NCBI GenBank assembly: GCA_949840805.1
Contig: CATKXR010000029.1
Location: 1 to 52,646 of the forward strand
Length of the DNA stretch: 52,646 nucleotides
Reading direction: 5' to 3'
Source: an uncultured Lachnospiraceae bacterium
GTDB lineage: Bacteria > Bacillota > Clostridia > Lachnospirales > Lachnospiraceae
Shown here: one piece after another, positions 6,861 to 16,540 of the stretch
Numbering within the stretch: the first letter of the stretch is position 1
Layout: every line of letters begins with the position of its first letter
The notes under the pieces: generated by a model
Databases searched by the model: none
What the model was told of the DNA's origin: nothing
What the model saw: the letters and a program-made list of their open reading frames with translations, nothing else
Program-made: the position numbers and the translations under genes

Positions 6861-7643
6861 CTACACCATAAAAAACTCCGCTTCCTTCCTCTCCGCGCAC
6901 ACCTTTTTTAGCTTCTGCTTCACAGCCAGCAAAACCACGGCATTGATCCTGCGTGCTTCCGACGGGCATTGCCTGACACAGCGCATACAGGCAATACATC
7001 TGTCGGAATCCGTCACTTTGGGATCCGTCCGCGAGATGGCCTGCACAGGACATTTGCGGATGCATTGCCCGCATCCCTTGCAGGAAGGCCCTGCCTTGAT
7101 CTTCAAAGGCACTCCATGGAACTTCCGAAAAGGCCTGTTGCCCGGCACCTTCAGATCCCCGATCCGATAGTTGCTCTCCAGCTCCCAGAACCTTCTTCCC
7201 ACCTCTCTCCCAAACTGTTTCAGCTTTTTCCTGTCCGCCTTGTCCGGCCTTCCCTGGGCAATGCTGCGGACAATGTTATGTTCCGCCGGCACTGCCGCCG
7301 CTGCCACCGGCCGAAAACCCTGCCTCTGCAAAATCAGCTTCAGCTCCAGAAGGGCGTCCTCATAGGCGCGGTTCCCGTAAGTCACCATCAGGATTGCCGC
7401 GGTCTTGCGGCCATGGAGCTTTTTTAAGCGCTCTGCGGCCGCGGCCGGAACCCGTCCCCCGTAGACCGGCACCCCAACAAGCACTGCTTCGTTTTCCAGA
7501 AAATGGTAATCCGGGCGCCTCCCCGGATCCGTTAAATCCAACTGTGCCTGCTGCCCGGCAATCTGCCCGGCGATCAGTTCCGCCGCTGTCTTTGTATTTC
7601 CTGTAGGACTGAAATAAATACTCGTAACCTGCTTTATATTCAT
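6861..7643 (-). CDS. EFR1 family ferredoxin (flavodoxin fold plus two 4Fe-4S clusters)
   Basis: 260-aa redox protein. The N-terminus has the flavodoxin-type phosphate loop SPTGNTKTAAELIAG at 12-26, binding FMN. The C-terminal third has two ferredoxin motifs, CKGCGQCIRKCP and CIACMRCVRQCP, each giving four cysteines for a 4Fe-4S cluster. Between them lies a helical linker. EFR1 proteins are common in anaerobic Firmicutes as low-potential electron carriers, with partners generally unknown. The last about 30 residues are basic and lack further cysteine motifs. Confidence 0.9.
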   Translation of the reverse strand: MNIKQVTSIYFSPTGNTKTAAELIAGQIAGQQAQLDLTDPGRRPDYHFLENEAVLVGVPVYGGRVPAAAAERLKKLHGRKTAAILMVTYGNRAYEDALLELKLILQRQGFRPVAAAAVPAEHNIVRSIAQGRPDKADRKKLKQFGREVGRRFWELESNYRIGDLKVPGNRPFRKFHGVPLKIKAGPSCKGCGQCIRKCPVQAISRTDPKVTDSDRCIACMRCVRQCPSEARRINAVVLLAVKQKLKKVCAERKEAEFFMV

Positions 7644-7731
7644 CGCTCCATCCTCCGCCTTCCGTCTTGCCCGTTTCTATCTGCGGCCCAAATGATCTGC
7701 CAGCCTCTCCTGCACATCAAAAGCCGCCCCG

Positions 7732-8037
7732 TCAAAAATGCCCGGCCAGAAATTCCTCATTCAGCCAGTCCACCGCTTCCCAAAGCCCTTCTTCACTTAA
7801 AGGAAAATCCCTTCCATGCTTTTTTTCGTCCTCTGTCTTTTCAAAACTGAACGGTTCCGGCCAGATCACCACCTCCAGTACCGTCTCCGCCGCTTTTTCT
7901 GCCTTGTCCTGCTCCCCTTCTGCCCCTTTTACTGCTCTCTCCGCTTTCTGCAGCAGATAGCGCATTCCCTGAAAACTCCCCGTAAACCGGCTTTTTTTCA
8001 CAAATGCAGCCGAAATCTGGCCATGCAGGTCAATCAT
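7732..8037 (-). CDS. conserved-looking 101-aa hypothetical protein
   Basis: Small soluble protein with MIDLHGQI start, FTGSFQGMRYLL, an alanine/lysine-rich helical middle, VVIWPEPFSFEKTEDEK and a C-terminal EEGLWEAVDWLNEEF helix. I remember similar proteins of unknown function in Lachnospiraceae, but cannot name a family. GGGGGAG lies seven bases before the ATG. It sits between the helicase and the EFR1 gene on the same strand, with 78 and 88 base gaps, so cotranscription with the repair operon is possible. Confidence 0.65.
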   Translation of the reverse strand: MIDLHGQISAAFVKKSRFTGSFQGMRYLLQKAERAVKGAEGEQDKAEKAAETVLEVVIWPEPFSFEKTEDEKKHGRDFPLSEEGLWEAVDWLNEEFLAGHF

Positions 8038-8115
8038 GCAATCTCCCCCTTCTGCCTATCTATTGTACCGGGAATCTTATGAAATGTCCACCAAAAATTA
8101 ACACCCTGCCCCTCT

Positions 8116-11100
8116 TTAATGGCGCACCTTAAAATAGGCCTCCAGCACCCCCTTAATATACTGATAACGCCTGGCATAACAATTTTCCACCCGGATCAGC
8201 TCAATCTGGTGTGCCTGGCAGATCTTTTTCTTCCTTTCGTCCCTCTCCATGACCACTTTATCTTCAAAATGTTCTTTCCCGTCCAATTCTACTGCCAACA
8301 CGGGAGAGCTCTTCTCCATGCCGCGGGGACCCGACTGCTCATAGACCACAATATCAAATTTTCCCGAATAGAAAAGGTCGCTTTCGCTCTCCTCCCCCAG
8401 TACCCCGGCCACCTCCACCTTCTGCTTCACCAGAAAACGGTTCTGGGACATCCAGATATTTTCCAGGGCATGGTTTAAGGTCCTCAAAAATGTCTCTTCA
8501 ATGTCTTCGGAAAAAGGCATGATTCCTAAAGCGCGGGAATCCGCACTTTTTTGCGACACCTGGGAAGTGCCGTTGGAGCGGACGTAACGGACCAGGTCGT
8601 AAAGGTCGTCGTCCCCGTCTTTTCCGTGAAGGCGTTCAAAATTTTTGCTGCTTCCCAGCACGATCAATTGTTCACGCGCCCGGGAAGTGGCCACATTGAT
8701 CAGCTCCTTATTGTTTTTCAGCCATTCGTAAGTCCCGGGATGAGTGCTGTCCGTAATGGCGGTGGAAAAAAGCACCACATCCTTCTCATCCCCCTGAAAG
8801 GCATGGACCGTACCGCAGGCCACGTTTTCCAGCCCCTTCCTGCCAAGCTCTCTCTCGATGGCATACTTCTGGCTCACAAAAGGAGTGATGACGCCAATGG
8901 ACTTATCCTTATTTTTCATGGCATACTGCAGGATGGCTTCCACCTCGGCCGGGGCCGCGTTCTTGCATCCGGTCCTCCCGTCCTCCATATCCATATAGAT
9001 CAGAGGTTCGGCCTGGGCGCTTTCGGATCGGATGAGGAGCCGGGAATTATAATATTTTTTATTGTTAAAATCTATTATCTTTTTGTTGCATCGGTAGTGA
9101 TAGCGCAAAAGCACTTCGTCGCTGACCGAATCGCAGGCAAGAAACGTCTTATACAGGGAATTTTTCCGGTAATCGTATTCTTCCGGAACCCCATACTTTT
9201 TCCGCAGGCGGTAGTTGCTCACCTGGTCCAGCAGAATCACAGGATTTAACTGCTGGGGGTCTCCCACCAACATCAGGCTTCTCCCGCGGATGACCGGCAC
9301 CAGGCCCACGGCAGTATTGCACTGGCTGGCTTCGTCCATGACCGTCATGTCAAAATAAGGCTCCGGCGGTCCAAGGCGGGCGGCGGAGATACAAGTGGTG
9401 GCTACTATGGGAAAAACGCGCAGAAAAACTTTCAGATGGTCCCCGTCCCTCAAATACATGGAAAAAGCTTCCAGGCGCTCATCTTCATCTTCTATGAACA
9501 GAATATCCCGCAGCCGCTCGCAGTCCGGCTCGTCAAGACGCTGAATGCATTTCACGGAGGCATAGTACAAATACTGCTTCAGTTCTTCCGGATCCTCCGT
9601 CATCAGGGCCAGGGCATCCTGGTCTGTGATCTCTCCCAGCTTTGCCATCTGGCGCTGTACCTGCTGGAGCTGGCGTCCGCCCAGATCCGTCTCAAAAGGC
9701 AGCATCTGCATAGAACGGTTCCGCCCCCGGCTGTACTCCAAAAGCCTGCCGATGGTCTCGCTGCGCTCCTTTAATTCCAGCACATCCTCATACCGGCGCA
9801 GCAGATCCCCCAGCCTTTTTGTCTGCCCCGCATGGCTTTTCCTGTTCCGGCTCAAAGCCTGGTCATTGACAGGAATATCCCTGACCTGCCCATACAGTGT
9901 CCGCATGGTTTTCAGCGCCCTGCGGAGCTTTCCCGTATTTCCCAGACGGATCACGGGAAACGGAATGGGCTTCCCCTCGAAGGTAAGGCCTGCCAGCTTT
10001 TCCGCCACCCCGTCGATCGGATGATTATTGTAGGCCACAAACAGCAAGGTCTTTTCATTGAAAAACGCCGTGATGATGGTATTGATGATGGTGTTGGTTT
10101 TTCCCGTCCCCGGCGGCCCCTGGACGTATGCCAGAGGATACTTCATAGCGTGGCTGATGGACAAAAGCTGGTCCAAATTGGCCTTTTTGTCCAAGAGGAT
10201 GATCGGCACCATCCTGCGGCTCCGGGGACGGTCCAGCAGATCTCCGAAAAATGCCCGGACAGGAACCGTTGCCCTCTCATCCTCATACATTTTCAAAATA
10301 GCATTGTACTCCCGGCGCAGGTCAAGCATAATATCAAGCCCCAGCCCAATGACATAGGGCATATCGTCCACTCCCAGTATCCTGTAATTGTAGTTTGTAA
10401 TGGCGTCCTTTATCTTTTCCTGGTTGGACTCAAAATCCTTAAGAAGCTCAAAATCCTCCGCGTCCAGATAACGCCGTATGCTCTCCTTTGTCCCGTCTAC
10501 GGTAAACTCCGTACAGACAGTGATGTCTTCCGACGACCGGAGGCACCGATGCTTTACGTCCAGGTTGAGCCTGCGGTAGGCCAGTACATACAGCCCCTTC
10601 CTCGTGTGGATGCTCATCACGTTTATGGCAAGCTGCTGGAGGGATATCCGTTTTTCCTGAGGATTGCCAATTCCCATTCCTGGCAGGCCGTCCCCGTCCT
10701 GGCTCCGGCCGGACTGCCGGCCTTTGCCTGCCTGCGCCCTGATTTGAAAGGTCTTCACAATCTTCTTAAACTGTTCATCGTCAAGGGGATACACGTTCCC
10801 CCGGAAACTGTCCCGGTCCAGGTAGCGGACCAGGGCAAAATCCTTTTTATAGGGGACCGCATCCATCTTATAGCAATCCTCCAGATAATCCAGCACCTTC
10901 AGATTCGCCACATGTCCGAACAATGCTTTATACTTAGAGGGATTATCATGGATATCCCGCACCAAAGCCTCATTGACCGGACAAAACGAGCCGTCTAACA
11001 CCTGGGAAGACAATATGGAATCAATGTAGATCCGGTCATACTTCTCAAGAGAATATTTTCTCAGATGAAGCCCCTCCACCTCCAGCGTCCTTTTTGCCAT

Positions 11101-11223
11101 GTCAAGATTAAGGATCCCGATCCAATACCTGGTAATCTGCCCCTGCCGGTTACGATATTCAATTGTCATCCATTTTCCTTCGTGAATTGCCTTGAATATA
11201 TCACGATGAACCGCATTCATCAC
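8116..11223 (-). CDS. UPF1/DNA2-like superfamily 1 helicase with DUF2726-type C-terminus
   Basis: 1035-aa DNA or RNA helicase. Walker A is VQGPPGTGKTNT at about 361-372. Motif II DEASQC at about 630 is followed by VGDPQQLNPV (motif III), LRYHYRCN (motif IV region) and GTVHAFQGDEKDVV (motif V), with TSRAREQLIV as motif VI. The last about 130 residues contain ESDLFYSGKFDIVV and VLAVELDGKEH, a PD-(D/E)XK-like pattern as in DUF2726, so a nuclease or DNA-end-binding tail is likely. The ATG overlaps the sbcC stop (ATGA), so helicase and SbcCD are translationally coupled and probably act together in DNA-end processing. This association is inferred from context. Confidence 0.88.
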   Translation of the reverse strand: MMNAVHRDIFKAIHEGKWMTIEYRNRQGQITRYWIGILNLDMAKRTLEVEGLHLRKYSLEKYDRIYIDSILSSQVLDGSFCPVNEALVRDIHDNPSKYKALFGHVANLKVLDYLEDCYKMDAVPYKKDFALVRYLDRDSFRGNVYPLDDEQFKKIVKTFQIRAQAGKGRQSGRSQDGDGLPGMGIGNPQEKRISLQQLAINVMSIHTRKGLYVLAYRRLNLDVKHRCLRSSEDITVCTEFTVDGTKESIRRYLDAEDFELLKDFESNQEKIKDAITNYNYRILGVDDMPYVIGLGLDIMLDLRREYNAILKMYEDERATVPVRAFFGDLLDRPRSRRMVPIILLDKKANLDQLLSISHAMKYPLAYVQGPPGTGKTNTIINTIITAFFNEKTLLFVAYNNHPIDGVAEKLAGLTFEGKPIPFPVIRLGNTGKLRRALKTMRTLYGQVRDIPVNDQALSRNRKSHAGQTKRLGDLLRRYEDVLELKERSETIGRLLEYSRGRNRSMQMLPFETDLGGRQLQQVQRQMAKLGEITDQDALALMTEDPEELKQYLYYASVKCIQRLDEPDCERLRDILFIEDEDERLEAFSMYLRDGDHLKVFLRVFPIVATTCISAARLGPPEPYFDMTVMDEASQCNTAVGLVPVIRGRSLMLVGDPQQLNPVILLDQVSNYRLRKKYGVPEEYDYRKNSLYKTFLACDSVSDEVLLRYHYRCNKKIIDFNNKKYYNSRLLIRSESAQAEPLIYMDMEDGRTGCKNAAPAEVEAILQYAMKNKDKSIGVITPFVSQKYAIERELGRKGLENVACGTVHAFQGDEKDVVLFSTAITDSTHPGTYEWLKNNKELINVATSRAREQLIVLGSSKNFERLHGKDGDDDLYDLVRYVRSNGTSQVSQKSADSRALGIMPFSEDIEETFLRTLNHALENIWMSQNRFLVKQKVEVAGVLGEESESDLFYSGKFDIVVYEQSGPRGMEKSSPVLAVELDGKEHFEDKVVMERDERKKKICQAHQIELIRVENCYARRYQYIKGVLEAYFKVRH

Positions 11224-14200
11224 CCAACCACCTTAGCGCGGCTTCCGATCTCGGCTCCGCTTTTATTCTTTGTCACAAGAATCTTCTTCTCAATCCTCTC
11301 CTTAAGCTCCGCCACATGGGAAATAATCCCTACCATCCGGCTTCCTTCTGTCAGCCCGCCCAGGGCTTTCATAGCCTGGTTCAGCGCCTCCTCGTCCAGT
11401 GACCCGAAGCCCTCGTCCACAAACATGGTATCCAGACGGATTCCTCCGGCGCTGTGCTGAATCTCATCCGACAGCCCCAGGGCCAGGGAAAGGGATGCCT
11501 GGAAAGACTCTCCTCCGGACAATGTTTTCACGCTTCGCTCCGTGCCGTTATAGTGGTCAATCACATTCAGCTCCAGCCCAGCCTTTTCCTTTTTATTGTC
11601 CCCGCTCTCCTGCCGTTTTAACTCATACTGGCCGCCGCTCATTGTCAGAAAACGCAGGTTTGCCCGCCTTATAATCCGGTCAAAATACGCCATCTGAATA
11701 TATGTTTCCAGCTCAATCTTCTGCTTGCCGGACAAGGCTCCGTTTGCCGTATCTGACAAAGCCTTCACCCACACATACTCCTGCTCCACTTCCGCCAGTT
11801 CCTTCCAGCTTCCCCGCACACTGTCAAATATTCCCTGATTTTTCCTGTAAATTGCATAGCGCTCCTCTTTTTTCCTGGAAAGCCCGGCCTTTTGCTCCAT
11901 CCACGTCCGTTTCCGTGCCGTGATTTCTTCTTCCTTTAAAGAGGTTGTATCCTGCTCCTGCCCTTTGAGAGCCTGGATTCTGGCCTGTATCTGGGCCGCC
12001 TGCTGCCGGCATTCCGAAAATGCTTTCTCTGCCCTTTCTCTTTCCTTTTGGAGCGCGGACAGCTTTTCCTGGTTTTCTGCAATCTCCTGAGCCAGTTTTT
12101 CTCCCGTTTTGTCCCCCAGGGTCTCCAAAAGCTGTTCCTTTTTCCTCTCCAAATGCTTCTGTTCCCCATCCAGCCCTGCCAGGGCAAGCTTCACCCTGGA
12201 AACAATCTCTTCCTGATTCTCAAGCTCCTTTTCTGTTTTGGGAATTTCCTGTTCCAAAATGTTTTTTCTTTCCAGGCGCTTTTGATTTTTCCTCATCGCT
12301 TCCTCTGCCTGGGCCATCATCTCCTCTAAAAGCTTTGCAGCCCTGGCTCCGGCCTCATACAGCTCGTCATCGGAAAGCTGTTTTGTATTTTCGGAAGAAT
12401 CCGCCCCTGTCCCCTTAAGCCTCAATCCCTGCCGCAGCCTTTTTTTGTCTTCCTCGCCCTGATTTTCCAAAACCTCCAGGCGGCTCTTCTTCTCCCGGAT
12501 AATCTCCCTGCATTCCTCAAGCCCGTCCTTTTTCTTCTTCGCTTCCTCCTGGTATCGGCGGCGCGTTTCAAGCTCCTCACAGGTTTTGCTTTTTTTAAGG
12601 GAAATTAATTTTATCATCTCTTCAAGGCGGAGAAGAACCTTCTGTGCGGCATCCTTCCATGACGAAGGACCTTCCGTCCTTTCCGGAAGTCTCTCTCCCA
12701 GCAAAATAAGTTGTGCCTCTGTCTTAAGCGTCTCTGCCGTCCGAAACGTCTCTCCTATCGTCTGGAGTGTCTCCCCCGCCTGGGGCATCTCCCCCGTCTG
12801 GAGTGTCTCCCCCGCCGCCTGAAGCGTTTCCCCCGTCATCCGAAGCGTCTCCTCCGCCTGGAGTGTCTCCCCTGCCGCCTGAAGCGTTTCCCCCGCCGCA
12901 TAAAGCGCTGTCTCCGCCTCACGGATTCCCGACACAAGCTGCTGCCCCAAAGTCTCCCTGCTGCCGGCTAAGGCATTCACGACATCCTGGGACTTCCTGA
13001 GCTTTTCTCTTACGTTTTCCAGGCTTTTCTCCAGTTTCTTCGCCTTTTTCTCCCCATCCTGGTAGCTCTGTTTCCTTTTTTCCGCCTGCTCTAGCTGTTC
13101 GCCGGCCTTTTGGAGCCGTTCTTTCAGGCTGCGTCTCAAAAACGCCAGCTCTTCCTGCATTTTCTCCCGGCCGGCAGGCGTCTCTCTCTCAGGGTCATCG
13201 GATTCTTTGCCCCCAAAAACATCCCGGACCGCCCATGTCTCCTGCCGGATTCCCAGCCATTCCTCCTCCGTCTGCTCCCGCAAATGCCGGACATCCGCAC
13301 TGAGCTGCTGCACTTTTGCCTCCGCTAAAGACAATGCCTTCTTTTTCTCATCCAGTTCCTCCTTTTCCGGAACCTCCCCGGACAGCGGCGCCAGTACCGG
13401 GTGATGGACAGAACCACATACCGGACATTTTTCCCCTTCCTTCAGACCCTTTGCCAAAAGCCCGGCCTGGCCGTCAAAAAACCGCTTTTCCAGGTTGTGG
13501 AATTCTTCTCTCAGCCGCTCCCATTCTTCAGAAGCCGCCTTATAATCCTCCTGGCTTTTTCCATGCTTTTTTTCAAACCTCTTCAGCCGCTTTTCTTTCT
13601 TATCGAATTCCTCCTCGGTTCTTTTCCATTCTTCCAACTGGTGGCGGCACTCCAACTCCTCTTTTTCAGCCGTCTCCCACTCTTTCATCTTCTGCATAAG
13701 CAGCCGGGATTCTTCCTTAAGCTTCTCTTCCTCAACAGAATATTTTTCCGCGTCCGCCCGTTCCTTTTTCTCGCGCTTCTCTGCTTCCCCAAACTCTTCC
13801 AGGCACCTTGCCAATCCGTCCTGCTGCCGCTTAAGCTCCCGCTCCCGCCCGGACAAAGCCTCAAGACGTACATCCCGGTCCGCCAGAAGTTCTTCCTGCT
13901 TTTGGAGCATCTCCAGCTCCTTACCCAGGCAGTCCGCCTGTTTTTGTTTTTCCTCTCTCACTTTCCGGACATCCGCCTGCTGCCGCTTAAGCTCGTCCCT
14001 TCGTTTTAAAAGCCCGTTCAGCTCTTCGCTCTTTTCACATAAGTTTTTCCTTTGGTTGTCAAGCCTTTCCTGTTCCGCGCCGGCATCCCGAAGGCCGTCC
14101 TGCTCCTCTCTCTGGATTTTCCTCGTCTCTTTCAGCTTCTCGGCAGCGGCAGCGGCCTTTTGGCCTGTTTCACGCTGTCTGGCTGCCTCTCTGGCCTTTT

Positions 14201-15281
14201 CCTCCATCTGTCCAAGCAATGTCTGAAGCTCCATAAACTTCTCTGCATTGGCCTTATTTTCCTGAATCAGCAGTTCCAGACGTTTTTCCTCTCCTTCCTG
14301 CCTTAAGGCAGCCTCCCTTGCGTCCTTCGCCTTCTCCAGCTCCGGAAGGGCCTTCTCCAGGTCCTTTTCTGCCTTTTCCAATTCCTCCCGGATCTTTTTG
14401 TTGTGTTCGGCTTTTCCCAGCAGACGGTCTTCCTGCTGAATCTTTTTCTCCAGGCCTTCCAGATTCTCATCCATCCGGCCAAGCAACGCCTCATCGCACT
14501 GCAGCAGCTCTTCGAGAAGCTCTAATCCCCTTTCTACTTTTCCCTCAAACCGCTCTTTTTTAAGCTGACTCAGTTCCGTGCCGATCCGAAGAATCCTCTC
14601 CCCGTCATAATCTTCCGATTCGGGACACTCTTCGCACATCACCCCGTTCATGTACTGGATAATACTTCTGCGGATCTCATCATAAGCCTTCCATCGCTCT
14701 TTTGCGGCTTCCCTCAGCCGATTCTGCACTTCCTGGTACAGCCCTGTGTGGAAAATCCGCCGGAATATCTCGCTGCGCTCTGCAGTTCCCGCCAGCAGAA
14801 GCTTCTGGAAATCCCCCTGGGCAATCATGGCAATCTGGGTAAACTGACGGTAATCCAGGCCGATCAGCTCCTCCACCGCCCTGGTCACTTCCCGCGTCTT
14901 CGTCACCGGCGGCCGCCCGTCAGGAAATTCAAGCACGGCTTCTGCCTTCTGCATCGTCATTCCGCTTCCCCTGCCCTTGGGACGCATGTATTCCGGATTC
15001 CTGGTGACACGGTAAGTCTTCCCCTGATACTCAAACTCCAGTTCCACAAAGGTAGGCACATTCTCCGGTGCGTATTTGCTGCGGAACATCCCTGCCTCCC
15101 TCACCTGCCCGCTGGCTTCCCCATATAAGGCGAAGGCAATGGCGTCAAAAATCGTGGTTTTCCCTGCCCCTGTGTCTCCTGTGATCAGAAAAAGCCCCTG
15201 CCCGCCAAATTTTCCAAAATCAATCTCCTGCTTCCCCCCATAGGGGCCAAACCCGCTTATAATCAGTTTTTCTGGTTTCAT
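11220..15281 (-). CDS. sbcC: SbcC, exonuclease ATPase subunit with a repeat-expanded coiled coil
   Basis: 1353-aa SMC-like protein, partner of SbcD in the double-strand DNA nuclease that opens hairpins and trims blocked ends. Walker A ITGDTGAGKTTIFDAIAFAL lies at about 33-52. Two long coiled coils flank the zinc hook CPVCGSVHHP at about 616-626. The C-terminal signature LSGGESFQASLSLALGLS and Walker B MFVDEGFGSLDEEAL complete the ATPase head. It is longer than typical SbcC (about 1050 aa), in part because residues about 790-860 are a run of imperfect ETLQAAG-type heptads encoded by tandem repeats at 12700-12910. Starts 16 bases after sbcD and overlaps the helicase gene by four bases. Confidence 0.95.
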   Translation of the reverse strand: MKPEKLIISGFGPYGGKQEIDFGKFGGQGLFLITGDTGAGKTTIFDAIAFALYGEASGQVREAGMFRSKYAPENVPTFVELEFEYQGKTYRVTRNPEYMRPKGRGSGMTMQKAEAVLEFPDGRPPVTKTREVTRAVEELIGLDYRQFTQIAMIAQGDFQKLLLAGTAERSEIFRRIFHTGLYQEVQNRLREAAKERWKAYDEIRRSIIQYMNGVMCEECPESEDYDGERILRIGTELSQLKKERFEGKVERGLELLEELLQCDEALLGRMDENLEGLEKKIQQEDRLLGKAEHNKKIREELEKAEKDLEKALPELEKAKDAREAALRQEGEEKRLELLIQENKANAEKFMELQTLLGQMEEKAREAARQRETGQKAAAAAEKLKETRKIQREEQDGLRDAGAEQERLDNQRKNLCEKSEELNGLLKRRDELKRQQADVRKVREEKQKQADCLGKELEMLQKQEELLADRDVRLEALSGRERELKRQQDGLARCLEEFGEAEKREKKERADAEKYSVEEEKLKEESRLLMQKMKEWETAEKEELECRHQLEEWKRTEEEFDKKEKRLKRFEKKHGKSQEDYKAASEEWERLREEFHNLEKRFFDGQAGLLAKGLKEGEKCPVCGSVHHPVLAPLSGEVPEKEELDEKKKALSLAEAKVQQLSADVRHLREQTEEEWLGIRQETWAVRDVFGGKESDDPERETPAGREKMQEELAFLRRSLKERLQKAGEQLEQAEKRKQSYQDGEKKAKKLEKSLENVREKLRKSQDVVNALAGSRETLGQQLVSGIREAETALYAAGETLQAAGETLQAEETLRMTGETLQAAGETLQTGEMPQAGETLQTIGETFRTAETLKTEAQLILLGERLPERTEGPSSWKDAAQKVLLRLEEMIKLISLKKSKTCEELETRRRYQEEAKKKKDGLEECREIIREKKSRLEVLENQGEEDKKRLRQGLRLKGTGADSSENTKQLSDDELYEAGARAAKLLEEMMAQAEEAMRKNQKRLERKNILEQEIPKTEKELENQEEIVSRVKLALAGLDGEQKHLERKKEQLLETLGDKTGEKLAQEIAENQEKLSALQKERERAEKAFSECRQQAAQIQARIQALKGQEQDTTSLKEEEITARKRTWMEQKAGLSRKKEERYAIYRKNQGIFDSVRGSWKELAEVEQEYVWVKALSDTANGALSGKQKIELETYIQMAYFDRIIRRANLRFLTMSGGQYELKRQESGDNKKEKAGLELNVIDHYNGTERSVKTLSGGESFQASLSLALGLSDEIQHSAGGIRLDTMFVDEGFGSLDEEALNQAMKALGGLTEGSRMVGIISHVAELKERIEKKILVTKNKSGAEIGSRAKVVG
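12700..12910. repeat. degenerate 18-21 bp tandem repeats within sbcC
   Basis: About ten units with a core reading GTCTCCCCCGCC-GCCTGAAGC on the plus strand encode ETLQAAG, ETLQTG, ETLRMTG and close variants in SbcC. Unit length varies between six and seven codons and always keeps frame, so copy-number change would lengthen or shorten the coiled coil without breaking the protein. Confidence 0.75.
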
Positions 15282-15297
15282 ATTCTCACTCCCCGCC

Positions 15298-16431
15298 CTA
15301 TCCTTTTTCCTGGACGGCCCGGATCAGGCGCCCCACAAAATCCCTCTGCTTTTCACTCATCGGCTGATTATTCTGCAGGCCGTAAAACTCCTCAAACAAT
15401 TCCAGTTCCGTCTTTTGTTCCACTTCACAGGCCCCGGCCACCTTTCGGCTGTCCCGGGTACGTTTGTTATCATATTCCAGCCTCATCAGGTTGGGGTAGA
15501 TTACCCGAAGCTTCTGCAGCCCGTCCGGCACATCCTCCTCGTCCGTCAGCGTCACCTGCACATAATCTTCCTGGTTGGTATCCTTGTAAAAATCAAGGGC
15601 AGTCACCTCCAGATACGTCCCCCGGATCCGCCTCATATCCCGCAGCGGCCGCAGGGCCAGCGTCCGAATCTCTGTCCTGCCCTTTTCCCCAAGCTCCGCC
15701 ACCGTCACGGATTTCTCCTGCTCCGTCTCGGAAAAAGAATATTTTAAAGGAGTCCCGCAGTACCGGACCGTCTCCCGCCCTACATGCTGGGGACTGTGGA
15801 TATGTCCCAAGGCCACATAATCAAAAGGGTCAAACACCGACACATCCACATTGTCCAGCCCTCCCACCAAAACCTCCTCCGACTCGCATCGGAACGCCCC
15901 TGTCACAAACTGATGGGCCACCAGCACATTCCGCTTCTGAGGATCTATTTCCATATGTTCCACCGCTATCCGCACCGCCTCCTGGTAATCAGCCGGCTCC
16001 TCATCCTCAAACACATGGCGTATCAGGGCAGGTTTCACAAAAGGCAGCAGGTATACCATGACTTCCCCGTATTCATCCGTCATGGATATCCCTGTCACAT
16101 TCCCGTCATACACCGGCGACAGATACACGTTCTGCCTGCTCATCAGCCGCGCCCCAAAAGCCACTCTCTCCGCCGAATCATGGTTCCCGCTGACCGCAAA
16201 TACCGGTATGTCCATTTCTGCCAGACGGGTTAAAAACTCATCAAACAACTGCACCGCCTCCGCCGGAGGAATCGGCTTGTCATAGATATCCCCTGCCACC
16301 AGCACGGCATCCGCCTGCTCCTGTCTTGCAATCATCAAAATCTGCCGCAGTATATACCGCTGGTCCTCCAGCATGGAAAACTCATTGACCCGTTTTCCAA
16401 TGTGGAGATCTGATACATGTATGAATTTCAT
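15298..16431 (-). CDS. sbcD: SbcD, exonuclease nuclease subunit
   Basis: 377-aa Mre11-type metallophosphoesterase. Metal-binding motifs are FIHVSDLHIGKR at the N-terminus, VAGDIYDKP, VSGNHDSAERV, VAHQFVTG and ALGHIHSPQHV, all intact. I chose the internal ATG at 16431 because MKFIHVSDLH is the family start and AAAGGA lies just upstream. The longer reading to 16482 adds 17 residues without homology. It leads the operon sbcD-sbcC-helicase. The capping domain and C-terminal part are of normal length. Confidence 0.94.
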   Translation of the reverse strand: MKFIHVSDLHIGKRVNEFSMLEDQRYILRQILMIARQEQADAVLVAGDIYDKPIPPAEAVQLFDEFLTRLAEMDIPVFAVSGNHDSAERVAFGARLMSRQNVYLSPVYDGNVTGISMTDEYGEVMVYLLPFVKPALIRHVFEDEEPADYQEAVRIAVEHMEIDPQKRNVLVAHQFVTGAFRCESEEVLVGGLDNVDVSVFDPFDYVALGHIHSPQHVGRETVRYCGTPLKYSFSETEQEKSVTVAELGEKGRTEIRTLALRPLRDMRRIRGTYLEVTALDFYKDTNQEDYVQVTLTDEEDVPDGLQKLRVIYPNLMRLEYDNKRTRDSRKVAGACEVEQKTELELFEEFYGLQNNQPMSEKQRDFVGRLIRAVQEKG

Positions 16432-16540
16432 AGAAATTTCCTTTCCATACCAAAAGAACACGTAGTCATAACTTATTACCAATCTTTTACTGTTTCCATC
16501 TGAAATTCATTACCCTCTTTCGTAATGATTCACAAACATC

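Noticed and set aside
9832..10998. 388-codon frame antisense to the helicase
   Set aside because: The opposite strand carries all helicase motifs. Long antisense frames are expected in this GC-rich gene.
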